A stretch of 64,000 bases of DNA from Paenibacillus sp. RC334 (GTDB lineage Bacteria; Bacillota; Bacilli; Paenibacillales; Paenibacillaceae). Positions 37,415 through 45,934 of the stretch are shown here, piece after piece. Each line of letters begins with the position of its first letter. Position 1 is the stretch's first letter. A program made the translations under genes and the position numbers. The notes below the pieces were generated by a model. It was given only the letters and a program-made list of their open reading frames with translations. It was not told where the DNA came from and did not search any database. Location: the NCBI RefSeq assembly GCF_030034735.1, contig NZ_CP125370.1, positions 2,728,001-2,792,000 of the forward strand, in the 5' to 3' direction.

Positions 37415-38647
37415 ATGAGTTCATTTGAAGCATTGCTGGAGCAATATGCAGAACTGGTCGTAAAAGTAGGTGTCAACATCCAGCCCGGACAGGTGTTTTT
37501 GGTCACTGCACCACTGGAAACCGTGGAATTTACGCGGCTGATTGTTAACAAAGCCTATGAAGCAGGAGCCAAATATGTGCAGGTGGAGTTCGAGGACGAT
37601 CAGATTACGCGCAGCCGTTTTGAGCATGGTGACGAAGCCAGCTTTGATTACTACCCGGCCTGGAAGGCAGAAATGCTGGAAAAACTCGCCGAGGAGGGTG
37701 GAGCCACGCTAACAATCAAGGTGCCGAACCCGGATCTGTATCAAGGCATTGATCCGCAAAAAGTATCGCGTGCAACGAAGGCGGCGGTAACGGCGAGAGA
37801 AGGCTTTTCCCAATATACCCGAAATCATAAAATCAGCTGGTGTCTGATCAAAGCACCCACGAAGGCTTGGGCGGATAAAGTGTTTGCTGATGTGGCGGAA
37901 GAGGACCGTATTCGTGTCATGTGGGAAACGATTTTCCAAATGAACCGTGTGGATGGCTCCGATCCCGTTCAGAATTGGCAGAATCATCTGAAAAACCTCG
38001 AACAGCTGCAAGACAAGCTGAATCATAAAAAGTATAAAAGCCTGCACTACCGCGCGCCCGGAACAGATTTAAAAATCGAACTGGCCGACGGACATATTTG
38101 GCGCAGCGGTGGTGCTGAAAACGAGCGTGGAGACTACTTTGTGGCGAATATGCCGACAGAAGAAGTATTCACAATGCCTAAACGTACAGGTGTAAATGGT
38201 TATGTCACCAGCACGATGCCGTTAAATTTGAACGGACAGCTGGTGGATCGCATCACATTTACCTTTAAGGATGGCAAAGTTACCAAATATACAGCGGAAT
38301 CCGGCGAGCAACATCTGACTCATTTACTGGCTACGGATGAAGGGGCCAGCTATTTGGGTGAAGTCGCGCTGGTGCCGCACGATTCGCCGATTTCCAATCT
38401 CAATCGCATCTTTTACAATACAGGGATTGATGAAAATGCCTCCTGTCACTTGGCGCTCGGCAGTGCGTATCCGTTTAACCTCGAAAAAGGAACACAAATG
38501 AACCGGGAAGAGCTGCTCCAGAACGGTGCCAATGTCAGCCTGACCCATGTTGACTTTATGATCGGCTCGGCTGAGCTGGATATTGACGGCGAGCTGCAGG
38601 ACGGAAGTACAGAGGCTGTGTTCCGCAAAGGAAATTGGGCGATTTAA
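37415..38647 (+). CDS. M29 family aminopeptidase (AmpS/PepS type)
   Basis: 410 residues, normal for thermophilic-type metallo-aminopeptidases. Metal-site motifs of M29 are visible: the Glu in YLGEVALVPHDSPI, the His in ASCHLALGSAYP and the His-Asp pair in SLTHVDFMIGS. It releases N-terminal residues from peptides in the cytoplasm. ATG 37415 follows GTGGGGA. A terminator follows at 38673. Confidence 0.93.
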   Translation: MSSFEALLEQYAELVVKVGVNIQPGQVFLVTAPLETVEFTRLIVNKAYEAGAKYVQVEFEDDQITRSRFEHGDEASFDYYPAWKAEMLEKLAEEGGATLTIKVPNPDLYQGIDPQKVSRATKAAVTAREGFSQYTRNHKISWCLIKAPTKAWADKVFADVAEEDRIRVMWETIFQMNRVDGSDPVQNWQNHLKNLEQLQDKLNHKKYKSLHYRAPGTDLKIELADGHIWRSGGAENERGDYFVANMPTEEVFTMPKRTGVNGYVTSTMPLNLNGQLVDRITFTFKDGKVTKYTAESGEQHLTHLLATDEGASYLGEVALVPHDSPISNLNRIFYNTGIDENASCHLALGSAYPFNLEKGTQMNREELLQNGANVSLTHVDFMIGSAELDIDGELQDGSTEAVFRKGNWAI

Positions 38648-38672
38648 ACCTTTTCTCAATCTCGATTAAAGC

Positions 38673-38707
38673 AACCCGCAAGCGATCTTATTCGTTTGCG
38701 GGTTTTT
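38673..38707 (+). terminator. Terminator after the aminopeptidase gene
   Basis: AACCCGCAAGCG pairs with CGTTTGCGGGTT, then TTTTT. Confidence 0.9.
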
Positions 38708-38767
38708 GTATATGCTAAATATCAAACTGTGCTTGTATTGCGAAATATAAAGTGCTAAACTGAGTTC

Positions 38768-38802
38768 AAACATAAATTTAAACATTGTTTTAAATTATGT
38801 TT
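38768..38802. promoter_or_regulatory. Dyad operator upstream of TetR gene
   Basis: AAACATAAATTTAAACATTG reads nearly the same on the opposite strand of the adjoining half (about 35 bases in all). Its place before a TetR gene suggests autoregulation. Confidence 0.6.
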
Positions 38803-38864
38803 GATTTATAGAATTCTGGTCTATTCAATCCGCTCTGATTGGACCAGGTAAGAGGAGGAGAAGT

Positions 38865-39452
38865 ATGAATCACGTAGACAAAAAACAGCAAACCAAAGAA
38901 AAAATATTACACGCTGCGCTTGAATTCATTAAAAAGGAAGGTTTCGAGGCCGTTACAATCAGGAAAATTGCCGACCTGTCGACCACCAATATTTCTCTGG
39001 TTAATTACTATTTTGGCTCTAAGGAAAATCTGCTCAGTGAAGCCATTGAAGTGATATTGACTGGCTTTCAGCACACTTTTTCTATTTTGGACGATACAGC
39101 AATCCCACCCCAAGATCGACTGAAACAATTTTTGTTTGATTATTTACAGGTCATTCGGCAATACCCGGAGCTGCTCTCACGAGTCATTGTCATGGGCAGC
39201 ACGCCCTTCACATCCCAACAGGAATACGGAAGGTTTTTAAACATGATGGGATTCCCCAAAGTGCAAAGTACGATCAAGGAGCTGACAGGTGAGCAACGGC
39301 CAGAGCGATTGTTAGCAATGATGCTGCAAATATTTGGGGCTATTTTTCTTCCCGCATTGATGAGCCCGATTCTTGAATCCGGAGCGGCTGTGGAAATGCC
39401 TTCAATCGAGGAACAATTAAACCTGTTGTTTGATAGATATTTTGATAAATGA
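38865..39452 (+). CDS. TetR/AcrR-family regulator
   Basis: 195 residues. N-terminal helix-turn-helix: ILHAALEFIKKEGFEAVTIR, then NISLVNYYFGSKENLLSEAI, the canonical TetR motif. The C-terminal helices form the ligand and dimer domain. ATG 38865 follows AGGAGGAG. Dyads at 38768 and at 39491 suggest it controls itself and the downstream membrane protein. Confidence 0.93.
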   Translation: MNHVDKKQQTKEKILHAALEFIKKEGFEAVTIRKIADLSTTNISLVNYYFGSKENLLSEAIEVILTGFQHTFSILDDTAIPPQDRLKQFLFDYLQVIRQYPELLSRVIVMGSTPFTSQQEYGRFLNMMGFPKVQSTIKELTGEQRPERLLAMMLQIFGAIFLPALMSPILESGAAVEMPSIEEQLNLLFDRYFDK

Positions 39453-39490
39453 GCATTTTGCAACAATCCCAAGAGCGATTTCAAATTAGC

Positions 39491-39528
39491 AATATATAGA
39501 TCAAAACGGTCTAGTTTGTCTATATATT
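39491..39528. promoter_or_regulatory. Dyad between the TetR gene and the HXXEE gene
   Basis: AATATATAGA and TCTATATATT are perfect complements flanking an 18-base centre containing AAAACGG and TAGTTT. It lies in the promoter area of the gene at 39596 and is a candidate operator for a TetR-type repressor. Confidence 0.55.
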
Positions 39529-39595
39529 CTAATTTTAAGCGTTGGGAATCGAATGATGCAAAATGCTGAAATCATAAATGACTGGAGTGAATACT

Positions 39596-40222
39596 ATGAA
39601 TTTTCTGAGAAAATACTGGCAGGACGCAGGGGCTATCATTGGTGTGATCGTATGTATTGGTTTACTTATGAACAGGGCCATCTTTTCGGATATAACGGGA
39701 ATTTTATGGTTAAGCTTTGTAGCCATCCTTTTTCATCAATTTGAGGAGTATCGCTGGCCTGGATATTTTGCCGGTCTATTTAACAACGTCATGTTTAAAA
39801 GTGAAACCCCGGATCGCTACCCCTTAAACACCCAATCAGCCATGATTATTAATGTGTTGATTGCCTATGTGTTTTATTTACTCCCGATATTATTTCCACG
39901 CGTGGTATGGCTTGGACTCGCACCTGTTTTTATGGGCTTCTTCCAGGTAGTCTGGCATGGCATTGTTGTGAATATAAAAGCAAAAACCTTATATAATCCT
40001 GGTTTATTGACGGCAGTGCTCGTGCATGTTCCGGTCGGAATCTGGTACATTCATGATATTGTGGAGTACAATGCACCGGCCCTAACAGACTGGATCTGGG
40101 GGACAATCTACTTTGCTTTTGCTGTATATATCTTCATCATAAAAGGGAATATGTGGTTGAAAAACAGCAATTCTCCCTATCCTTTTTCTCAACAACAGTT
40201 AGGATCGTACTATCGTAAATAG
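39596..40222 (+). CDS. HXXEE-domain membrane protein
   Basis: About 208 residues from ATG 39596; TGGAGTGA lies 6 bases upstream, which favours this over ATG 39578. Six or so hydrophobic helices with the family motif in LFHQFEEYRWPGYFAG (HxxEE). HXXEE proteins are polytopic membrane proteins of unknown function, often next to TetR regulators, as here. Confidence 0.85.
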   Translation: MNFLRKYWQDAGAIIGVIVCIGLLMNRAIFSDITGILWLSFVAILFHQFEEYRWPGYFAGLFNNVMFKSETPDRYPLNTQSAMIINVLIAYVFYLLPILFPRVVWLGLAPVFMGFFQVVWHGIVVNIKAKTLYNPGLLTAVLVHVPVGIWYIHDIVEYNAPALTDWIWGTIYFAFAVYIFIIKGNMWLKNSNSPYPFSQQQLGSYYRK

Positions 40223-40342
40223 TGTATGTTGGATGATCTTCAATGTCCTTGTTTACAAGTTGGAAACAAGTAGAGGTATTCTGGAAATGTGGTTAGGTTA
40301 CACTTGGTTTGTACCTCATTGAAACAAGGAAAGAGTGATCTC

Positions 40343-41125
40343 ATGATAAAACATTCACATCAACCACATGAATCAAAAAAGCTACCCTATAAGCTAATAA
40401 CGGCTACTGCTTTGATGGCTATCAGTTTCGTTGTCATCACCGGATGCGGCAATAGCGGAGAAGCAAAATCAACTGCTCCAATTACGGAAGGCGCGGTTGC
40501 ACCATCTACCGATTCTACGGTTCAGCAAACGGGCAACAATAGTAAGAGTGCAGATGCGAACAAGCAAGGTTCGGACACAGACCAGCAAAGTCCGAGTCCA
40601 GCAGGTTCCCAGGATACCGGAAAGGTGTCTGAGCAAGGCTCAACCTCGGCCCGTCAGTCACCTGCCAGCAGTGCAGCGCCATCTAATAACACACACGGTT
40701 ATCCAGCAAGCATACTCAGCGCAGCCAAGCAGGGGACACTTCCGAATTTGCCCAAGGGTCTTGGTTTGGGAACGGGCAGCGATCTTTTGTTCGAGCTGTG
40801 GGGAAAATCCGAGTCAGGCTCTACCGGTCATCTGCGGAGCTACGCCAAGCATCATACGGATATCGTACTGGATGGAAGCGATAAAGTTACAGAGATTACA
40901 TCATCCGATCCATCTTATAAAAAGCTGGTTATCAACGAAGTCATTAAGGAACTGGGTAAGCCGACCGAAAGGAACGACACCTCCAAAGACGTACCGGATA
41001 CAGCAGAAGTCAGTTATACCATCAAAAATACTTCCGGGCTTGATCAGTATTTAGTATTTTCCTATCAGACAAAAACACAAAAGGTCAACTATGTCAGATT
41101 GTATTTTAACTCCATGACTCCATAA
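40343..41125 (+). CDS. Secreted lipoprotein of unknown function
   Basis: About 260 residues from ATG 40343. A basic start and hydrophobic stretch lead to the lipobox ITGC, so the mature protein should be lipid-anchored at a Cys about 35 residues in. A low-complexity Ser/Thr/Gln/Ala linker (about 40-125) is followed by a compact domain of about 130 residues with LFELWGKSESGSTGHLRSYA and KKLVINEVIKELGKPTERND. The latter parts resemble small repeat-type domains found in Bacillales lipoproteins, but I cannot name the family. Monocistronic with a clear terminator. Confidence 0.75.
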   Translation: MIKHSHQPHESKKLPYKLITATALMAISFVVITGCGNSGEAKSTAPITEGAVAPSTDSTVQQTGNNSKSADANKQGSDTDQQSPSPAGSQDTGKVSEQGSTSARQSPASSAAPSNNTHGYPASILSAAKQGTLPNLPKGLGLGTGSDLLFELWGKSESGSTGHLRSYAKHHTDIVLDGSDKVTEITSSDPSYKKLVINEVIKELGKPTERNDTSKDVPDTAEVSYTIKNTSGLDQYLVFSYQTKTQKVNYVRLYFNSMTP

Positions 41126-41140
41126 TCTGAGACACAATAA

Positions 41141-41182
41141 AAGAGTCGCTTCCGTAGCCATCCCGGAGGCGACTTATTTTTT
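41141..41182 (+). terminator. Terminator after the lipoprotein gene
   Basis: AGTCGCTTCCG pairs with CGGAGGCGACT, then TTATTTTTTC. Confidence 0.9.
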
Positions 41183-41232
41183 CTGAGCGATTGCTATTGC
41201 ATTTTCGTGTAGTGTCATTTATATTGGATTTA

Positions 41233-41251
41233 GTAATTGATCAATCACTAA
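41233..41251. promoter_or_regulatory. Operator copy 1 for the TetR at 41287
   Basis: GTAATTGATCAATCACTAA, built around the palindrome ATTGATCAAT. The same 19 bases recur at 41836-41854. Confidence 0.8.
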
Positions 41252-41286
41252 TCTGAATCTGTGTTGAACAAAAGGATGGAGATTTC

Positions 41287-41814
41287 ATGACCAAAGCTAC
41301 GTCAACATCAATAAATCGCCAAAAGGAAATCATATCCGCCGCCATTGAAGTATTTGCAGAGATGGGCTACTATCGTGCGACAACAGCCAAAGTGGCTGAA
41401 CGGGCCAACATTTCTCAGCCGTATGTTTTCCGTTTTTTCGCTACCAAGGAAGCTTTGCTGATTGAAGCGCTGAAGGTTTCATTTGCACGCATCATCGACT
41501 CTTTTCACCGAGTTATTCATTCGGTTTCGTCTGAACGGCTAGAGCAGGAGCTTATTGCAGCATATTCGCAAATTATGGTGGAATACCGCAATGAGATTCT
41601 TTTGCAAATGCAGGCGCAGACAATCCACGAGGACGTGGTTGTGAACGTGATGCAGCAGGGATTTCGTGAAATTCATGCGGCGGTATATGATGCCTTCCGC
41701 CAGGCAGGTATTGAACAGGCATTGGAAAGAACGATGCTTTTTCTGGCCAGAGGCATGCTTTGTAATATCTCAATGTCGCTGGATTTGCCGGAGTTGATGA
41801 AAATAAACGATTAA
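41287..41814 (+). CDS. TetR/AcrR-family regulator
   Basis: 175 residues, slightly short for the family but with a complete DNA-binding domain: IISAAIEVFAEMGYYRATTA and NISQPYVFRFFATKEALLIE. It sits between two identical 19-base operators, one in front of itself and one in front of the NAD-dependent epimerase-like gene, so it very probably represses both. ATG 41287 after AGGATGGAG. Confidence 0.93.
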   Translation: MTKATSTSINRQKEIISAAIEVFAEMGYYRATTAKVAERANISQPYVFRFFATKEALLIEALKVSFARIIDSFHRVIHSVSSERLEQELIAAYSQIMVEYRNEILLQMQAQTIHEDVVVNVMQQGFREIHAAVYDAFRQAGIEQALERTMLFLARGMLCNISMSLDLPELMKIND

Positions 41815-41835
41815 CCTCGTTTATTTTAATGTTAT

Positions 41836-41854
41836 GTAATTGATCAATCACTAA
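41836..41854. promoter_or_regulatory. Operator copy 2 in front of the epimerase-like gene
   Basis: Exact repeat of the 19 bases at 41233-41251, 30 bases before the gene start. Confidence 0.8.
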
Positions 41855-41883
41855 ATAATTATTCTATTTAAGGAGTGTTCACA

Positions 41884-42840
41884 ATGAAAAAAGCAATCGT
41901 ATTAGGTGCAACCGGAGGAACTGGGTTGGCAATTCTACATGAACTTCTCAACAGAGGCATTGAAACCATCGCCTTCGGACGTTCTTCCGACAGGCTCCAG
42001 CAATTACAAGCATCATTAGGTCAGCCAAAGCATCTGTCTGTTTATAAAGGCGATGTATTCGATCCGCATCAGGTTAGTGCTGCGGTTAAGGATGCAGATG
42101 TCATTTTCCAATGTGCGGCTGTTCCATACCACGAAATGGAGGCACGCCAGCTTCCTTTGGGGGAATCCGTCATGGAGGCAGTCAACCGTTTAGGGAAGAA
42201 AATAGTCATCATAGACGGAATTTATCCGTACGGCAAGGCATTGACCCCTTTAGTGAATGAGGAACATCCCAAAAACCCTCATACCCGCAAGGGAAAAGTC
42301 AAGCTGGAATTTGAAAATCTTATATTCAGTTCCCGCTGGGATCATGCACGGCCTATGATTGCAAGATTGCCTGATTATTACGGACCTACCGCCAACAAAT
42401 CCTCTTATTTAGGATTGACTATGGAGGCTGTGGCTGCTGGAAAACCGGCTATTTTCATAGGAGGCTTAAATGTCCCACGCGAATATGTGTATCTGCCCGA
42501 TGCAGCAGTGATGATCGTGGAATTAGCCAGCCTGGAAGAAGCTTACGGTCAAAATTGGAACATACCGGGAGCGGGTGTGATTTCCGGCAAAAAGCTTGTT
42601 CAGATTGCACAAAAAGCGAGTGGTAAAATTAAACCTGTCTTTCCGCTGCGAAAAACCGCACTTCGTCTGATCGGATTATTTAATCCGGTGATTCGTGAAA
42701 TCGTAGAGATGCTATATCTGACCCAAACACCTGTAGTGCTGGATGGTAGCAAATACGAGCGTGTTGTAGGGGCTATACCCAAGACACCTTTTGAAACAGG
42801 TATAACGGATACCATACTCGCATTGAAAAAATGTCAATAA
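41884..42840 (+). CDS. NAD(P)-dependent epimerase/reductase-like SDR protein
   Basis: About 318 residues from ATG 41884, nine bases after AAGGAG. Rossmann start KKAIVLGATGGTGLAILHEL, then DADVIFQCAAVPYHEME and IDGIYPYGKALTPLVNEEHP. Extended/atypical SDR of the NAD-dependent epimerase/dehydratase type. Tyr/Lys catalytic pair is not obvious in the usual YxxxK form, so it could be an NmrA-like or quinone-type protein. Controlled by the adjacent TetR regulator. Confidence 0.85.
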   Translation: MKKAIVLGATGGTGLAILHELLNRGIETIAFGRSSDRLQQLQASLGQPKHLSVYKGDVFDPHQVSAAVKDADVIFQCAAVPYHEMEARQLPLGESVMEAVNRLGKKIVIIDGIYPYGKALTPLVNEEHPKNPHTRKGKVKLEFENLIFSSRWDHARPMIARLPDYYGPTANKSSYLGLTMEAVAAGKPAIFIGGLNVPREYVYLPDAAVMIVELASLEEAYGQNWNIPGAGVISGKKLVQIAQKASGKIKPVFPLRKTALRLIGLFNPVIREIVEMLYLTQTPVVLDGSKYERVVGAIPKTPFETGITDTILALKKCQ

Positions 42841-42906
42841 TATCTATGATGAGGCTATATCAAGGGGACTCATTCGTGCAACTGTGAACGCCAACTGCCA
42901 AATAGG

Positions 42907-42953
42907 TTGACAAAGAGAGTGCGATTCGTTATTTTTATACCCATAGGGGTATA
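42907..42953 (+). promoter_or_regulatory. Promoter and CstR-type operator of the persulfide operon
   Basis: TTGACA (42907), 17-base spacer, TATTTT (42930). Immediately downstream ATACCCATAGGGGTAT (42937-42952) is the G/C-tract palindrome bound by CstR/CsoR-type repressors. Confidence 0.85.
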
Positions 42954-43010
42954 TGTATAATGAAAATTTTAGATTACATTCCCCTCAAAAAATAAGCGGA
43001 GGTATGTACA

Positions 43011-43598
43011 ATGTCATCAACTAACATCCAAGCAGATCAAATTCTGGATTGCATAGGACTTGCTTGTCCCATGCCCATTGTCAAAACGAAAAAAGCCATG
43101 AATGAACTCAATGCCGGGCAGGTTATCGAAATTCAAGCCACGGACAAAGGTTCACTAGCCGATTTACAGAGCTGGGCCCAAAACACCGGACATCAATATT
43201 TAGGCACTCTTCAATCGGGAGATGTGATGCAGCATTATTTACGTAAATCCAATCCCGATGAAACGAAGGAAGAACAGACCTTTCCATGGACGATAAGCCA
43301 TGAAGAATTACAGACGAAACTATCCGCAAACGAGAAAATAACGTTGCTCGATGTCCGTGAGCCCGCAGAATTTGCTTTCAAACGCATCCCCGGCTCAAAA
43401 TCTATTCCTCTCGGAGAGCTGGAAAGCAGACTCGATGAGCTAAATGTAGATGAAGAAATCGTAGTGATTTGCCGCACCGGAGTCCGTAGTGACCTGGCCT
43501 GCCAGCAATTAGCAGCCAAAGGCGCCCAAAACGTCAAAAATGTGCCTTTAGGCATATCCGCCTGGACAGGTGCGACTGAGGGGAGCGAATCCTTATGA
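43011..43598 (+). CDS. TusA-rhodanese fusion sulfurtransferase
   Basis: 195 residues. Residues about 8-78 are a TusA domain with the persulfide-carrying Cys in CIGLACPMPIVKTKKAM; residues about 95-192 are a rhodanese domain with active Cys in VICRTGVRSDLACQ. Both catalytic cysteines are present. It moves sulfane sulfur between thiols, comparable to CstA of the staphylococcal cst operon, which has rhodanese and TusA-like parts. First gene of the CstR-controlled operon; overlaps the next gene by four bases (ATGA). Confidence 0.93.
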   Translation: MSSTNIQADQILDCIGLACPMPIVKTKKAMNELNAGQVIEIQATDKGSLADLQSWAQNTGHQYLGTLQSGDVMQHYLRKSNPDETKEEQTFPWTISHEELQTKLSANEKITLLDVREPAEFAFKRIPGSKSIPLGELESRLDELNVDEEIVVICRTGVRSDLACQQLAAKGAQNVKNVPLGISAWTGATEGSESL

Positions 43599-44498
43599 AT
43601 ACCACAACAAAAATCAACGCCATGACAGCGCAGGAATTGACCAAAATTATTTTGAATCAAGAACGTCTCTTTATTGTAGATGTCCGCAACGAGAGTGATT
43701 TTAACAATTGGAAGGTGGAAGGCGAACAGATTGAGATTATCAACCTTCCGTATTTCGATTTGCTGGATGGCGTTGGCCATGTACTGGAGCAAATTCCCGA
43801 TAATGAACCCGTGTTAGTCATCTGCGCCAAGGAAGGGTCTTCTATATTTGTCGCGGAACAGTTGGTTGCAGCTGGGCGGGCCCAACTATTTTACCTTCAA
43901 GGAGGGATGAAAAGCTGGCGGAGAGCGTAGGGGCAACCTATTGGCTGCCATCCAAAGACGCTGAAGAGCTGACCTTTGATTATGCCAAGCTGGAAGATGG
44001 TCATGCCATTACGGTTGGTAACACAACGATTAACATCCAGCCGATTTACTCTCCTGGTCACACCATCGGCAGCACATCCCTAATTGTGGATCAGCAATAT
44101 CTGCTGACCGGAGACATTTTGTTCATTCAATCCATTGGCCGTCCAGATTTGGCGGGGAAAGTGGAGGATTGGGTTGGCGACCTGCACACCACACTTTATA
44201 CCCGTTACAAGGATTTGCCGGAAGATTGATCGTACTTCTTGCGCATTTTGGCAGCATCACGAAGCTGGGTAAAGGGGGTAAAGTTTCGGCACGATTAGCA
44301 GACATTTACCAGACGAATCCGGGTTTAAGCCTGCAAAGTGAGACTGAATTTAGAAATAGAGTGACTGCTAACTTACCAGAACACCCTAATGCCTATCAAG
44401 AAATTCGGCAGACCAACATGGGAAAAAAAGCACCAACGGAAGAAGAACAGCGAGACATGGAAATAGGACCTAACCGCTGTGCCATACATGACAACTAA
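43595..44498 (+). pseudogene. Rhodanese-MBL sulfur dioxygenase-type gene, broken (CstB-like)
   Basis: An intact N-terminal rhodanese part ([20 protein letters not shown], ending GGMKSW) runs into a stop at 43930. From 43909 a second frame continues with [20 protein letters not shown] and [14 protein letters not shown], the middle of a metallo-beta-lactamase dioxygenase; from 44217 a third frame gives [20 protein letters not shown] to the true C-terminus. The metal-binding HxHxDH segment that should precede KLAESVGA is absent, so an internal out-of-frame deletion occurred, in addition to a 1-base loss near 44228. No full enzyme can be made. A short free rhodanese of 111 residues may still be expressed. 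Confidence 0.88.
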
Positions 44499-44507
44499 AG
44501 TGGGTGC

Positions 44508-45052
44508 ATGATGGATATTCTTCTGTATGGAATTATGGTGCTCCTGGGTCTGATCGGCGGAATGGTATCTCATTTTCTGGACGAACAAGTGATCAATATC
44601 ATTTACGGGATGCTGGCGATGATCGCCGTCGTGCTGATGTTTATACCAAATAAAGGGAAACTCGAACAATCCACAAGCGAAATTACGTTTAACAAATGGA
44701 TTGCGGTGGGGTCTGCCTTTTTGGTCGGTATCATATCAGGCGTCGTAGGTGCAGGAGGGGCATTCATTTTATTCCCATTATGTTAACCGTGCTCAAGATT
44801 CCTACCCGAACGACCATTGCATCCTCACTCGCTATTGTGTTCATTTCCGCCATTGGCGGTGTGATTGGTAAAATATCAACGGGCCATATTCCGATTATCG
44901 TAACTGCTTTTACGATATTGGGGAGTTTGATCGGCGCATCTCTGGGATCCAAATGGAGTGCGAAAATCAATCCAGTTATTTTGCGATACAGTTTAGTGGT
45001 ATTGATCCTTCTTACTGCCATTAAAATTTGGAGTTCCATATTAGGAGTTTAA
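44508..45052 (+). pseudogene. TauE/SafE-type sulfite/sulfur exporter, broken
   Basis: The first frame (44508-44786) ends at GVVGAGGAFILFPLC; the second resumes at about 44768 with IPIMLTVLKIPTRTTIASSL to 45052. One extra A near 44772 would restore GGAFILIPIMLTVLKIP. The N-terminal repeat is also shortened: the first helix runs directly into MVSHFLDEQVINIIYGMLAM, whereas family proteins are about 250 residues and have a full first repeat with its own glycine-rich motif. The repaired product would be only about 180 residues. In cst operons TauE exports sulfite or thiosulfate. Confidence 0.8.
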
Positions 45053-45086
45053 ATAAGAAAGTTGTAGTGAAAAAGGAGCTTACAGG

Positions 45087-45575
45087 ATGAATCAGGAATA
45101 TACTCAGCAAAAAACAACCATCGTATTATTTAGCGGGGAGCTGGATAAGGCTATCGCTGCATTTATTATCGCGAATGGTGCGGCAGCTTACGACCATGAA
45201 GTGACCATCTTCTTTACGTTTTGGGGGCTAAACACGCTGCGTAAGGAGGAACTCGTACGCACAAATAAGGGGCTACTCGAAAAAGCCTTTGGCTGGATGA
45301 TGCCGCGTGGACCCCAAAAGCTTGCATTGTCCAAAATGAATTTTGCAGGACTCGGCCCGCAGATAATCAAGCATGTCATGAAAAAGCATAATGCGCTTTC
45401 CCTTCCGCAGCTTATTGAGCTGGCACAAGAGCAGGGAATCAAGCTGGTGGCCTGCACCATGACCATGGATCTGCTAGGGCTGCAACAGGAAGAGATGATG
45501 GACGGTTTGGAATATGCCGGAGTAGCTGCCTACCTGGGGGATGCTTCGCAAGGCAAGGTAAATCTATTCATTTAG
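45087..45575 (+). CDS. DsrE/DsrF/DrsH-like sulfur-carrier protein
   Basis: 162 residues. Matches the DsrE-like peroxiredoxin-family protein encoded with rhodanese and TusA: TTIVLFSGELDKAIAAFIIA, FFTFWGLNTLRKEE, GIKLVACTMTMDLLGLQQEE, where the Cys in VACTMTMD is the usual persulfide site, and the C-terminal YAGVAAYLGDA. It is intact, unlike the two preceding genes. ATG 45087 follows AAAAGGAG. Confidence 0.9.
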   Translation: MNQEYTQQKTTIVLFSGELDKAIAAFIIANGAAAYDHEVTIFFTFWGLNTLRKEELVRTNKGLLEKAFGWMMPRGPQKLALSKMNFAGLGPQIIKHVMKKHNALSLPQLIELAQEQGIKLVACTMTMDLLGLQQEEMMDGLEYAGVAAYLGDASQGKVNLFI

Positions 45576-45651
45576 GGTGTCCTAATTATTTTTTTGGTTT
45601 ATAATATACCTATACATGTATATGATTAAATCAAAAAGGAGTCTATACCTT

Positions 45652-45918
45652 ATGGATTACAATTATAGTGATGAACTGAAAACGCGCCTGAGAAGAATTG
45701 AGGGTCAGGTGCGTGGGGTACTTCGTTTAATGGATGAAGGACAGTCCTGCAAGGACGTAGTAAGCCAGTTATCTGCCGTACGCAACGCATCAGATAAAGC
45801 GATTGCCCAAATCGTAGCAGAGAATCTGCAACGTTGTATATTGGAAGAGCAAGAAGCTGGTGGAGATACAGATAAACTTGTTAAGGAAGCGATTCAGCTT
45901 CTAGTAAAAAGCCGTTAA
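45652..45918 (+). CDS. cstR: CstR-like persulfide-sensing repressor (CsoR/DUF156 family)
   Basis: 88 residues from ATG 45652, ten bases after AAGGAG. The fold signature LKTRLRRIEGQVRGVLRLMD is that of CsoR/RcnR proteins. Cys is present in GQSCKDVV and in NLQRCILEE, but the copper-binding His four residues before the second Cys is replaced by Asn (ENLQRC). This Cys-Asn-Cys pattern is that of CstR, which senses persulfides, and not of copper-sensing CsoR. The operator at 42937 is the likely target. Confidence 0.85.
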   Translation: MDYNYSDELKTRLRRIEGQVRGVLRLMDEGQSCKDVVSQLSAVRNASDKAIAQIVAENLQRCILEEQEAGGDTDKLVKEAIQLLVKSR

Positions 45919-45934
45919 GGAGGTCATTTTCGGT

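Noticed and set aside
45590..45640. Second CstR operator in front of cstR
   Set aside because: ATACCTATACATGTATAT is palindromic but lacks the G/C tracts seen at 42937, so I do not call it a CstR site.
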